From Siphonodentalium dalli (taxonomy: Eukaryota; Mollusca; Scaphopoda; Gadilida; Siphonodentaliidae), in the NCBI GenBank assembly GCA_032622095.1, contig CP136067.1, positions 79,078,705 through 79,142,704 of the forward strand: 64,000 nucleotides of DNA. The letters are read 5' to 3'. A program made the translations under genes and the position numbers. The notes beneath the pieces were generated by a model. That model saw nothing but the letters and a program-made list of their open reading frames with translations. It did not search any database and was not told where the DNA came from. Shown here one piece after another: positions 37,406-50,044 of this stretch (within the stretch, counting starts at the first letter, position 1; every line of letters begins with the position of its first letter).

Positions 37406-38485
37406 TATAATGGCTGTCAATTGATATGCCATGTAAATTTCATTATTTTAAAGCCTCTACTATTATTTGGAACGATGTAATCATTCAGTGACGTCGCGGT
37501 GGGGAGTTCAAGGAGCCACAGTCGCAACTAACTAAGGAATCTGGCCATGGGGCAAAAAACTAGAATAGTAATAAATGTATATAAATGAATTATATATTTA
37601 AGACAGACTACCCCTTCCAATGGCGCCTGGCATAGTAAGCATTCTCACAACTATGTCGCTTCACTCTCCTATCCCATGCTCTATCTCTCTTCCCCGCTCT
37701 CTCCTCACCCCTCTCCGCATCTCTCGACACTATCACTGCCAATATAATATTTCGCACCTGCTTCATGATTATTAACTATATGTTCCTTTCCAGATCTATC
37801 CTCCCCGCCTCACCCTCCCTCTCCATACGCCCCTTTTGACACGATTCACGCGTCGAGTTTGAAACATTGGATCAAAAAGTAGTCCAAACGCTGCTCAGGT
37901 CGAAACATGTTGGGATTTGGACGAAATGATCTGGGAACGTCATCAGTGCATTCTGGACTCCTCGACCTCAGGGAAACGGTGACGGAATCTGACGAGGTTT
38001 GCCGAATGGTCATCAGTGGTGTGGGGTGAAAATTAGGTCGAAACTGAAAATATGGATCGAAAATAGGGAAAGTCGGGATAACTCCAGAATCATTCACAAA
38101 CTCCAGGCAAAGTTATCTCCCATCGCTCCGATGAGATACTACTGCCACAAGGACACTTTATAAGGATTTCTGTCATGACATTACTTCTTATGTTTTAGGA
38201 TTAAAATTGTCTATGTCTGGCTCAGTTCATATATTGTTTGGCCGAGGTGGCTATGAACGAATTTGGGGTCATTTCGGTGATTTTATATGATATATGGTCA
38301 ATAAGGAATACGGAACAAATTCACGTCACTTGCTCTCGTCTAAGGCCCACTGGAACGATGCGGTATATCAGACCCCACCCCCCCCCCCCTCCAGTCACGA
38401 CAACGCAATTATTGCATCGCTATAGATAAATAAAAACGTCAATCAAGTGTATGTATGCTGTGAAACCCGTCGTTATACAGCAGAA
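37406..38485. other. segment between inverted minisatellite blocks; no recognisable gene
   Basis: CT-rich stretch at 37660-37840 and chance frames, including an 83-aa minus frame at 37846-38097 with no known motif. Confidence 0.4.
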
Positions 38486-38640
38486 AACATTCGGAGTATC
38501 GTACCTTCGGAGTAATCGGTCGTCGGGCTATACAAACTTCGGAGTTTTATACCTTCGGAGTATATTGGGCCTTTGGAATATTAGACCTTCGGACTATTGA
38601 AACTTCGGGTTATTAATACTTCGGAATATCGGTCACGATC
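38486..38640. repeat. 17-bp minisatellite, inverted block
   Basis: Degenerate copies of the reverse complement of the 37145-37405 unit (CTTCGGAGTAT...CCTTCGGAGTA). Confidence 0.8.
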
Positions 38641-40995
38641 CCGGCCATTGTCTCATTCGATGAACTTTTTAACATGCAGGAAGAGTCTTGTTGGGAATTA
38701 TTCCAGGAATGCGACTTCCCTGTGATATATACCATCAAATGGTTGTATAATTTCATTTCTTGTTACTTTTATGTGGAAAATATGGGAATGCTCCATTTAT
38801 TGTGTTAGAAACAATATCTTATGCGTGTATATATAGTTTATTTTTTAGTGCGTTGACTAATTTTATCAGCGACCTGGAGATGTTCCGTGTGATTGAGCTC
38901 ACTATATATATATATCTTATATAGACCACTATAACAGGGTTACCCGGCGTTGCCCAGGTTAAATTGATGTGAAACCCTCTGCTGTGGACAATTGTTTTGA
39001 ATAGAGAATACTCTTGCTCAAAATGCTACACGTATTCTCATAAATGGTATATCCAAATGGCATCACAAAACGTCATTCTTATATACGTAATATAAGTAGT
39101 CGGAGTGATTGTCATTTTGATTACCGCGATTAGTTCGTCCCATGGCACCCAGTCCAACCAATAAAGAAGTATTCATTTATTTACAACTGCGCGTACTTCA
39201 GAAGTCATCATTTTTAAATCATACAGTCGACGTGGTTGGAATTGACTTTTGCTTTTGTTTTTGTTTTTGTTTTAAATATTTTGTATTGCATGGGATCAAA
39301 TCATGTACACAATAAGCACATTAGTTCGCAAAAAGAAAAGACGGCAATTGGGTTTTACATATAGAGATGTATAACTCATCCTAGTGGGTTAGACTAAGAT
39401 TGTGAGGACACCTGGTTATCATATATCCATGAAGATAGAGATGTTTTAAAGACTTGTCGAGATGATCCTCTTTTCATGGCCTATTGTATGTATGGCTAAC
39501 TATTCTCAGTTTAAAATAAATGTTGCTATGTATCAGCTACATGTGCCCGACACAGAGCGATATGTGAAGATGTTTATTTTAGGCCATGAGTCTGTTCTAA
39601 AAAATTAAAGGAATCCTCAATTTGGTGGAAATCGTCGCTAAAAATAGGGGTTTATTAAATCAAATTTGAGTGCCCTTCTCCCCCTCCGTACACCCCTGAC
39701 TCGAACGGCGCCATATCATGGAGATGGTTATGTATATAAGTTTGGAAATTGATGACAAAAAATATTTAATCATTTGTGCTACCTCTCCACCTTTTCTGCC
39801 CAGATACCAACAGCGTCACTTCAGAAACGTTTTGCTCGATCCATTATCTTCCTCGTAAAAAGTTACGCCTGTTTGACCCCTTTGCCATCTAGATGCATGG
39901 TCCACTGTGAAGTTATATAGAACAGACAGACATACATTCGCAAACATAGGCACCAAATGTGGCGACTTCAACTCACACGATTTTATTCCTAGTATCATTG
40001 GAGAACAACATGTATGAATTTGTTGGAAATTGGTGCTAAACATATTTTTATCAGTGTTGGTGACTCTCCCTCTTTATCATTGACTCAAGCGGCATGTTAT
40101 ATAGAATCATTATGCAGTTGACTATATATATAAAATTGGTGGAAATCGGCGACTGAACAAATTTGTATCAAATTTAGTGCCCCATCTCTCACCTAAATGA
40201 CACCAAATTGACATATTTAAACCATACGATGAGATCAATGGAATAACCGAGAAAAATATTTATCAATGTGGTAGAAATCGGCGCTAGATAACTTTTATAG
40301 ATTTTGGTGTCCCTCTCCTCCTCCATCCACCGTTGACTCAAACGGCCCCACTACTGACATCTTTAAACCACACAATTAGACTCCTGATATCATGGATATG
40401 ATTGTGTATAAGTTTGGTGGTAATCGGCGACTAAACAATATTTTATCAAATTTAGTGCCCCCTCTCTCACCCAAACGGCACCAATTTGGCGTCTTTAAAT
40501 CACACGATTAGATTAATCGTATCATGAAGAAGAACGTGTTTAAAATTGGTGGAAATCGGCGCTAAAAATATTTTATCAATCGCGGTGCCTCTCTCCCCTT
40601 AAGTGCAGCCCTGACTCCAATGACGCCTCTTTTGACATTCTTAAGCCACACCATTAGATTCATCATATCATGAAGATAATTATGTATAAGTTTTGTGGTA
40701 TTCGGCGACAAAAAACTTTGCTGCCCCTCTCCCATCTCTCGTCAAAACGGCACCAATTTGGCGTCGTTAATTCACACGACATGATTCCTTGTATCATAGA
40801 GAACAATGCAAATTACACATGTAAACTACACCGTTAGATTCCTCATATCATGTATAAGTTTGATGGAAATCGTCGACAAAAAAAATTGCTGCCCCTCCCC
40901 CTTTTCTGCCCCTGACAACAACAGCGTCACTTTAGAAAATTATAACCCGCACCATTATCTTTCTCGTAAAAGGTTATCCCAGTTAGACCCCTTTG

Positions 40996-42622
40996 CAGGG
41001 ACGTGGCTAGAGGGTCTCCGTTCGGGGGTGTCCACCTAATTATGAGAAATTCCAACTGCACCCCCCCCCCCCCCCCTTGAATCAGAATCATACCAAACAC
41101 AAGTTTTGCATAATTCCATTTGCATTTGCACTCCCCCTTGCACCTCAGTGCTCAGGCCTAAAATCCATTATATATAAACCATGGTTCTATATTCCCGGTA
41201 TGATGAGAGAACATTCAGATATTTAGATATTTTAACCTGAAATAGTGCATAAATCCTAACATCTATAGTGGTCTAACTCCAGACAAATGCACATGGCTAC
41301 GGGCAAGAGAGCAGGACACACCATGTTTGTTCGGCCCGGTGTGAGAAAATTTTGAAAACTATACAAGAAAATCACAAATCCTAGCATCTAGACTGGCCTC
41401 AACTGAAGCTTTCCGAGCGTGGGAAATTTCAAAGATCATACTCCCCGTCAGGTCAGGGGGGGGGGGGGGTCGGATTTTTTTTTCAGGCACGTATGGCATT
41501 TTTTCCCTTTCGATCATTTTTTGTACCCACCCACCCCCACCGCCAAATTTGTTTCCGTTTTCGGCAGTTTTTTCCGACCATTTTTTGACACCCAACCACC
41601 TTTTAACACTAAAACAGAGATTTGCGGGGGGAAATTCACTGTAAACAGCTGTATATGAATTTCTGTGCATACTATTTATCATGGATGTTAACATGGACAT
41701 GTAAATAGGAATGAGTCATTTTGAGTTCATTCGGCCAAAAAAAATGGCTGCCAGCGGCCATCTTGGATTTCAAAATTTGCAACAAAATACAACACGATAA
41801 CTGCCTGCAGTCAGTTTACCAGTTAGAATTACATTATTTCTCTCATTCAAAGTGGTTTTGAAGCCCAACTCATTGCCAAAACACTAAAAAATAAGCAGGA
41901 ATTTTTTATTTATTTTTAGTTGCGGAAAAAATTGCTTGTTGGTGGCTTTGACCACCCACCCACCCCGGCATACGTGCCGGAAATTATTTTTCACCCCCCC
42001 CCCCCTGGTCAGGTTGGAAAATTCTCCAACTGATGACCATTTCAGTCCACAAGTTTGATCAAATGTAGTAAAATATTGTTTTGTTAAACTAATTAACAGT
42101 TTTGTATTGGCCACGGGGGAGGGACAATGAAAATTTTGAAATCTGAACAAGAAAATCGCAAAATCCTAGCATCTAGACTAGCCTCAAGCCTTCCAAGAGT
42201 TGGAAAATTTCCAACTGATGACAATGACAATGACAATGTTGACCAAATGTGGTTCACAATATTGTTTTCTTAAATTAACTAGCAGTTTTTGACTGGCCAC
42301 GAGGGAGGGACCAGGATACAAGCTTTCCAAGTGTTGGAAATTTCCAACCTGTCACCCCTGAGGTTGGAAATTTTCCAACTCATGACCATTTCAATCCAAA
42401 TTTTGACCAAAAATAGGAAAATATGCAAATGTTGATCCAAAAACAATTAATTCCCCCCAATAAATAGTTTGAAAATCAAACTACAAGAACATTTTCAACC
42501 TATATTGTTGGTGTGAAATTTCCAACTAATGTTTTGGCAGGTATGAAATTTCCGACTGTTGAAAATTTTGACCAAAGTTGGTGGGTGACACACCCCCCCC
42601 CCTCCCTGTCGCCACGTCTCTG
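40996..42622. mobile_element. hAT-like MITE B (copy 2), reverse orientation, with nested MITE C
   Basis: Ends CAGGGACGTGGC and GCCACGTCTCTG, flanked by identical CCCCTTTG (40988-40995 and 42623-42630). Reverse complement of the element at 22059-23080, plus the MITE C insertion at 41454-42007. The related intact site TGACCCCTTTGCCATCTAGA at 39870-39889 shows the empty target. Confidence 0.93.
41454..42007. mobile_element. poly(G)-ended MITE C, copy 2, nested in MITE B
   Basis: Ends CAGGGGGG and CCCCCCTG, flanked by GTCAGGT at 41447-41453 and 42008-42014. Comparison with 22630-22660 shows the uninterrupted MITE B sequence. Confidence 0.9.
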
Positions 42623-42720
42623 CCCCTTTGGTGCCATCTATATAGATGGTCCCCGTGATTTTTTTTATAGAACACAGACAGACAGACAGACATTCGCAAA
42701 TATAGATATAGACGCATGCA

Positions 42721-43509
42721 TGATTCGGAGGAGTCAACTGTGATGCAATGAAAGGAAACCCCGGGACTATATAGGCTATATAGCCTTCGACACACGGTAT
42801 ACATTTTGAAAATATTATATTCGAAACATATAAATATTGTTATAATCTCAGTTGAGAGAGTGCGTGGAATCATCGAGTGAGCTTATATATTTGTATTTTA
42901 AGAAAAGATAAGCGCAAATAAATGATTAGTGGTCTCGATATAACATTCACGTCATTTCACGAACACTGCGCCATATATATGTACATTTTAACATTTTGTA
43001 CACAATCTGCATGTTCCCACACTAACGAAAAGAACCTTATGTAAGATGAAGTCAAGTTGCATTCTCACATAAAACTTTATTTATGGGGAGATTGTGACAA
43101 TTTTATTGCAGCCGGTTTATTACCCGAGAATGCGGAAGACAGCGGTGATATACCCTGATAGAAATCATGTATATTTGAGTATTTCTCAATCAGGATGATT
43201 AATTACCAACAAATACACACAGTATTTCCAATACGAAATATAAACATGTGGAGGTTTGTATATATACGAAGTGCTATAATTAATTATGATTGATGACCTA
43301 CTCGGAACTTCACACTCCAATGTCGTATTTTGGATATTAAATGTTAATAAAAGTAATAGGATCAATGTTGTCGCAGGTAATTAGTTTTACTGCATGGGAT
43401 CATTTGCAAGCTGTTGCCATTTTTTTTTCAACATGCGAAGCCTGTGTAGATTTGTATGAAATCGTGCAGTGCGTTGTAGCTCGTTCCTTTTTGGCCCACA
43501 CACAGTAAT
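42721..43509. other. no recognisable gene
   Basis: AT-rich, chance frames only. Confidence 0.4.
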
Positions 43510-44305
43510 CTTAAAGGTACTCAATCCGATTCGATTGTCCCCATATCATCAGATTCCAACAACACTTCTTGAAATGCCGCTTTGAACAGTGATCAGAATA
43601 GATTAATGCTAACCACTGTCAACTATAGAATAATAAAATTGCCCAAAAAGTGTTCGGCCTATTTATCAACATTCTATTCAACGATATTTGGGCGGATTTC
43701 TAACACCAAAAGCCACTTGATTTTAGAGTTACCATTTTCATCCCTAATTTTGTCCGAAACCGTCGGCTTTAAGATTATTGGCCAGGCAGCCAAACATTAA
43801 ATATCTCGGGAAATAACACATTTCAAAACTCGAAATCTGATCACTCTGAGCTTTGATGCATGGGTGGGGTCCTCGATTATGGATACAAATATTTGTTACC
43901 CCCGAAGCAAAACAAATAGTAAATTGGGTGCGTTAATTCGAATGTTGCATCATTAAACGTTTGTTATCGGGGTGAAATATTTGACATAATTCTACGAAAC
44001 TTGGAATATGTATGTGCTCTTAAAGGTACTCAATCCGATAAAACTCCTCTCAATTACTATTTCAATGGCTTCGGGGGTCAAAAATATTTGATTCGAGTCG
44101 AGGAAGTCACCCATCAAAGCTCAGATTTGTTAGATATCGATTTTAGAAATCTATTATTTTTCATTATCAGGAATACTTTCTGGCCCAGAACTCAGTCAAA
44201 ATTGCGTTATTATTACCACTTGAAATAGTAATATAGGACCCTCTGATCGGATTGTTGTTGTTGGAATCTGTTGAGATGGGGACCCTCTGTTCGGATTGAG
44301 TACCT
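43510..44305. repeat. dispersed repeats R1 and R2, complex cluster
   Basis: R1 (43510-43690) followed by R2-type modules at 43690-43960 and again at 44020-44300 (ACTCAATCCGAT, GATTCGAGTCGAGGA, ATCAAAGCTCAGA). The second partial unit ends with ATTGAGTACCTTTAA in reverse sense. Confidence 0.75.
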
Positions 44306-45537
44306 TTAATGTATATTAATAAGTCCTGCATGGCCAAGTTCGAATTTTGGGACGGTCCAACTATTTCTGACTATTTTATGCCCTTTTTAGACTTAGAATA
44401 TGCCCATTTTTTTTTTCATATGATAACTCCAAATTACGATTATCTGATATAGCTTTCAAATTTCTATAAACTACTCATGGTGTGAAAGGCATGATCAGAT
44501 TCAATAGACACCGCGCGCGCTTTATTCGAAAGTCTTCCAGCATCACTGTTGCTCATATATATGTTCCCCGAAAATAATTCCTGTCCCGTTTTATGTTCCA
44601 CTTCGAAGTTGATTTGTGTTTACCTTCTTAGCGACTTATTGACAAGATGGAGGCACCCACACAGGAAACGATAAGCTGGACTATAATTTATCGCATTTAG
44701 ATTTGTCGCTGTTCGCCTCGAGGCTCGGTACACTCAACGGCAATGTATGGAAATTATTTGGTTGCATGCATGTTCCGTTTTCTCGCGAATCAAGCGCATG
44801 TGTGGACAGGTAGGCCTAATTCACTATGGGGGCCTAATAACGAGTTTGTCATATAAGTAGGGAATATGGCCTGAATTCGATGAGTTTTGAGCCCTCATAT
44901 ATTTGTTTAATCACCAAAGAAGTCGAGCAGCAAAGAAGTTATCATCAGAACAAAAATCGTCTAGAAGTGAAACATTTTCGGGTGGAATTTCCCTGCATTT
45001 TTCACATGATTCAAGCGATTATATAGGAACGTAGGCCTATACCGATTTGCTGTATGTATATATTACTACCCAGTTATTATAAATCTGAAGATTCCACGAC
45101 GATATATACTTCAACGGCTGGTTAGCAAGAAATCAACTCGACATTTTTCCATTGCATTAACACTTGAATTAGTTGAAATGCTATTTGAACGGAAATAAGT
45201 GTGAAATAACAGTTCGACACGAGCTATATTTATTTATTGATCGTCCTCACAATGACCAAATATACACGTTTATAAACTCACATATCTGCCGTTATGTCTA
45301 AGTTTTCCAGCCTTTTCATCTTCCAAAGACATTAAAAAATCATACTCGAAGGGGCATAAAACGGGACATGCAGGATTGATTTTCGGGGAACAGATCTATG
45401 AGCAACAGTATATAACTTTAGCTCTGTTGTGAACTGTTTGTTACGGACGGACGAACGTCTCCACTATATATACCACCGAATCCTCCTTCGGAGGGTCGTG
45501 GGCATGATAAGCACCGGTCTCACAGGGCTACTAACGC
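44306..45537. other. no recognisable gene
   Basis: AT-rich, chance frames only. Confidence 0.4.
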
Positions 45538-45540
45538 AGC

Positions 45541-46573
45541 TAATGTGGGGCATAATGCGACGCGGGGCATAATGCGACAGACGGTCGTTAACAGGCCATA
45601 TGTATTTCCATGATTGAAGTTGAATCGCATATTTATTATTTTTAGTAAGACCAATCATAGAAGTGGACATCCCAATTGGACCGACATCATTATGACTGTT
45701 TAATCTCAAATTCGAAACGCCGGAGTAGGGGTACCCACATTTGGTGACCCCATTTTTTAATTGTTTTAACTTTCGGTACCGGTATGTATATGTACATGTA
45801 AAAACGAAAACATATTACCACTACTACCAAACCTACGTGCGTATTTTGGTAAAGTAAGACAAGTTCTATAGTAATTTGATCAGTTATATATAGGCCTATG
45901 TACACCGGTTATTCACATTCACTCATATTGGGGGAGAGGCAGGTTGTCTGGTTGTGGGGCATAATGCGACACTCGGGTACAACCAGTACGAGAATAAATT
46001 CTGATTAGGCATAATCGCAAATCAAACCTGGAAAAATAAATCTTATCGTAACCTTAGTTCAAAAGAAAATAAATAAACAAAAACATATTCGATCATTCCC
46101 AAACATTTAAACATGACATAGATAGCCTAACTATTTATTGTTAACCCTGCCCCGGCCATTTTCCTGAAATCAAACTTTATGGTGCTATTTTTACCCGCCA
46201 TAGAAATCAATAAAATGTCCCATTGGTCTGCTGCTATGGCTTTAAATAACGCTTCTACATACATTCTTTCAATCCACAAAAGAAAAGATACTGCAGACGG
46301 TCTTGTATTTATTAAGTTCGGTATATATATGCTGATGTTGTGATGTAAAATGTGTATCATTGTACCCCATGTATGGGGCATAATGCGACGGATTGGGTAG
46401 GTCGACGGGGAGTATATAATGGCAGAAATTGGTGCTTCCCAGGCAAGTGTGAGTAATAACATGTATACTAGAATTATTTATCTAACTTTTAGTTTAATAA
46501 TTTGTGCCCTTCCATCGTTTTTAGTGGCATGGTGGGGTCTAATGTGCTTATGTGTCTCATTATGCCCCCACAT
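45541..46573. repeat. element with GGGGCATAATGCGAC repeats and inverted ends
   Basis: TAATGTGGGGCATAATGCGA at 45541 and its near reverse complement CTCATTATGCCCCCACATTA ending at 46574 look like terminal inverted repeats. Internal direct copies at 45564, 45956 and 46375. The 111-aa minus frame at 46127-46462 shows no transposase motif. Confidence 0.6.
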
Positions 46574-46574
46574 T

Positions 46575-46983
46575 ACCCTAATCATATATTATGTTTTATA
46601 TATCGTGGGGTGAAAATCGGTTTTCATTGCATGCTATATGCAAGTTTTAGATTTTAAATTTTTTGGGTCAATTTTAGCAAACAATCCAGAATCAAAAGTC
46701 GCACGCATGTACTAAAGGTTGATTCACAACATAGGACACAATTTTCTCGATGGCTCGAAAATGAAGGGTATCCCAAAAAACTAGAGGCTAATTTAGATCT
46801 GAGTTGACTTCTGGCTTTGGCCGGATATGTGATGGTGCACGTAAGGCGCGGGAAGCTATAGTCCCAAAATATAGGTGGCGCTGCTGTGGCGGAAAAAAAA
46901 TTGCAAAAAAAAAATACTTCACTCGCAAAAAAGCGATCCCATCAAGCGCATTTAGTGGAATTGTTATTTATAAACAGCAAATA
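46575..46983 (+). promoter_or_regulatory. presumed lunapark promoter/5'UTR
   Basis: About 400 bp upstream of the predicted lunapark ATG, with a locally GC-richer stretch (GGCGCGGGAAGC, GGTGGCGCTGCTGTGGCGG at 46847-46890). No start site can be defined from sequence. Confidence 0.3.
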
Positions 46984-47010
46984 ATGGGCGCGCTAATCTC
47001 GCGGTTCAGG
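46984..47010 (+). CDS. lnpk: lunapark ER-junction protein, first coding exon (partial gene)
   Basis: Nine codons, MGALISRFR, matching the lunapark N-terminus (vertebrate form begins MGGLFSRWR). Lunapark is an ER membrane protein that stabilises three-way junctions of the ER network. Gly2 with Ser6 fits the N-myristoylation signal known for lunapark. The ATG has A at -3 and G at +4, and no ATG in the same frame stands upstream after the previous stop. The exon would end AGG|GTACAT in phase 0; this donor is weak, and without it the frame runs only seven codons further to a stop. Joined in phase 0 to the exon at 58090 the result aligns with lunapark without gaps. The ~11-kb intron is full of transposons. 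Because the exon is so short, the call rests on the combination with exon 2. Confidence 0.62.
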
Positions 47011-47103
47011 GTACATAATTCTTATGTGTAACTTAATGTCATGCCCTCTCTGGCCGTCCGAGTAGAAATACATCTCCTATTTTCGCCGCGATCAGAACAA
47101 AAA

Positions 47104-49995
47104 TCGTATCTGTATCTGTATCTGTAATGTTCCTGTGCAGTAGCCAATGCTGGCTTTAGGCGCACTGAGATGAGGTGTGTGATGTTTTTCCAGGAGGCTG
47201 CGATTGGTGGAACTCTCCTGGAGTAGCGATCCTACTTTTTCGGAGTGCCCCTACGAATTCCTCCGAATCGCTAGCGCACACAACAGAATCCTCAAGTTGG
47301 TTCCAGTCAATTGTCGTTTTTACGAAGAAGGAGTGTTTGTAATGGTCGCAGCTAGTACGCCTGAGTTGGAATGGCCATTTATTATTACAAACCTTCTTTT
47401 CGACTATGTTGGTGGAGATGTAGTCCGAGAAATTTGTTGCAGTTATATTTCTGCTTTCCTTTTTTGGGGTTAGGAAGTCATGCACATCAAGAGCTGGCAC
47501 CATCCCCCTCACTATCTTGTGGAACTGTGTCAGTCTTATTTCCTGGCGTCTTTCTCCATATTCAAGCGTCTGTCTGACTAGGGCTATGTATGCTGTTTTT
47601 TTACATTTCTCCGGTGCATGTCTGATGTTCCTGCGGAGAAGTCCGAGAGTGCAGTTTGCTCTTTTGGTTATTTTCCTCACATGTGATGACCATGATAAAT
47701 CGTCGGTGATGGTTAATCCAAGATATTGTGTGTCGTGGACCGTTTGGAGGATGTCATTGTTTAGTTGGTACATGTGCGATGATCGGTTCCGAATGCTCAT
47801 GATGAAACATTTTTGTGTGTTAAATCGCATTCCCCATGTATTTGCCCAATCTTCAAGAGCTTTCAGGTCATTCTGGAGGATCTTGTGGTCCTCTTGTTTG
47901 TTGATGTTTCTATATATGAGACATTCATCTGCGAAGAGTCTTATTTGGGAATTTACGCAGTTTGGTATAGTGATGTAACGATACGGGGGTTATCGATAAA
48001 AGCCGATAGCCGATATATTCAGTAGAATTATCGGCCGATCCGATACAGATACCGATAAGACTTGTATATGAACAAAGTTTGGAAGAAACAGAACAAATTT
48101 CCATATCAATTTGTCTTTTCAATTGCAAAGTATTATCGGCAAAGAACTGATAACTTGGTCGCAAAACAGTTTAGTTTACGTTCCCCAAAAACCCTGGCAA
48201 AACGATTTAATATTTCGTTGCATTCAAAAGATTTCCTCAATATTTGTTTGATTCTGTTACTGTGCCTTACGGAATCGGTCCATATATAATCCATTTGAGT
48301 CAATGACTCAATTTCAATTTGCCAAACTCAATCTTTTTCAGAAGTTGAACTTGCATTTAATAACACCTGCAATGTACCGCATAAATTGTTGACATTTTCT
48401 TTGCCCAAGACAGCAGATACAAATCCCGCCCACAGAGCACTGTGATTGGTTGGGATGGTTCCATCAAACAAGTTAGTCACCTCCTCCATCTCCAGTCATT
48501 GTATACCAGAACGTCAATCAATTTGAATCAAAAGATCTTTAAACACACGCACTTAAATGTTGTTAACACGTGTTTCTATATATTGAGGAATAGTGGGTCA
48601 CGACTGCGGCGACTTTAATGCAAACTGGTCAAGTGTGACTCGTCTATTTATAAACACTTATTTTTAGTTTACTGTGTCATCTGTCAACACGTGGCCTATT
48701 AGTGATTCCAACTCGATGACATCAAATGCATGCAAAGAATCGTTTGATCTTGCCGCCCGCCTTGGGAAGATAATAACAACGTGACAACTTACTGTCGCAC
48801 AGTGGCGTGAAATTAATTTCACACCCCCATGAATAAATCACTAAATGGTACATCAGTCTGATTCGGTCATAGGAAGATTCCATTCTCACGCTAATGTCAG
48901 GGGTGTCAGTTATTCGCTTTAAACGTGTGCTACTCAGCACTCGCAAGTAATTTAATTGTATACAGTTTATGTTTCAACTTTTAATAATTAAGCGCAGGGA
49001 ACTACGGTACCTTTTGAAATGTTTATTTGGGTCATGAGTGTACCAGCAGTCTCATGTCGATGTTGTCATGGCATATCACCGTATTTTATGTAGGGCTGAC
49101 CCGTGCGTAAAATAGTCGCTATTTGTTTCTGGAAATTCCCGGCATTTATTTAATATTAAAGTAGGAATTGGTGTCAGAACGTTCACAAAGGACGCGACAT
49201 GTATCGGTTGACGATATCGGTCTTAAGACTAAATTTTGCCGATACCGATATCTTGCCGATACCACATATATCGGCCCGATCCGATAGCCGATACCGATAA
49301 TCGGTACATCACTAGTTTGGTATGTCGTTTGCATGTACGAGGAACAGGAGGGGTCCCAGTACAGTACCTTGTGGAACTCCAGAGTCCACTGGTAGGTATG
49401 AAGAGCAGGTTCCCTCAACTGCTACCCACATACGCCTGTTTGTCAGGAAAGATGTCAGCCAATCTAGTATGTTGTTTCGGATCCCGTAATTTTCAAGCTT
49501 CTGCAGTAATTTGTTGTGGGGCACAGTATCGAATGCTTTGGAGAAGTCCAATATGGCTACATCGGTTTGGATTTTCTTGTCATATGATGATAGTAGGTCC
49601 TCAGTTGTTGTTAGGAGTTGTGTGACACACGAGTAGCCTCTTCTAAAGCCATGATTTAATTTTGTTAATATGTTGTGTTTGTCCAGATGGTCTAGGATGT
49701 GGCGGCATATTATGTGCTCCATTATTTTGCAGGATACTGATGTTAGCGATACGGGACGATAATTTTCCGCTTTGTGGACATCACCTTTTTTGAAAATTGG
49801 TGCGATGTTTGCATCTTTCCAATCCTGTGGTAGTTATCCAGATCTGGATATGTCGTATACAAATTACTATATGACAATATTGGCGATATCACAAAGGGAG
49901 GGAGTGTGCTTGATGTTTGCGTCCAAATAGTTCGCAAGTTTCTCCACTGAACTGTAGTGATCCAAGAATTCCTGCAGTTTGTTCCAGTCGCTAAT
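47104..49995 (-). pseudogene. CR1/Jockey-type LINE reverse transcriptase fragment, copy 1, split by hAT-like MITE
   Basis: Minus-strand reverse transcriptase of a non-LTR retrotransposon. From 5' to 3': WKDANIAPIFKKGD, YRPVSLTS, HGFRRGYSC, LDFSKAFDTVPHNKLL, SGVPQGTVLGPLLFL (49995-49315), then after the insertion LFADECLIYR, YLGLTITDDLSW and a C-terminal region (47959-47156). The frame resumes exactly when the insertion and one 8-bp duplication are removed. The catalytic FADD reads FADE. A stop precedes the first block, the endonuclease is missing (5' truncation), and the thumb lacks the block between TLEYG and ERRQEIRL. The 3' end has an ACAGAT tandem tail (47106-47126). Inactive. Confidence 0.9.
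47968..49314. mobile_element. hAT-like MITE D inserted in reverse transcriptase copy 1
   Basis: Terminal repeats TAGTGATGTA and TACATCACTA with subterminal CCGATA/TATCGG clusters; identical GTTTGGTA flanks at 47960-47967 and 49315-49322. 1347 bp, no transposase frame. TAGTGATG ends and 8-bp duplication fit hAT. Confidence 0.94.
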
Positions 49996-50044
49996 CACAG
50001 TTACTGGACATAAGATTAAGAATAAGTTAAACATTTAAAGTGTC

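Larger units (their letters stand above)
39615..42720. repeat. degenerate ~140-bp tandem repeat, interrupted by a transposon
   Basis: Units share TTGGTGGAAATCGGCG, TTTATCAA, GTGCCCCTCTC and CACACGATTAGA-type modules at roughly 39617, 39755, 40025, 40137, 40268, 40419, 40545, 40690 and 40860. Removing 40996-42622 and one target duplication rejoins the last unit, matching the intact paralogue at 39808-39950. Confidence 0.8.

Noticed and set aside
46127-46462. 111-aa frame considered as a transposase fragment
   Set aside because: No DDE or HTH motif; part of the frame translates the repeated GGGGCATAATGCGAC box.
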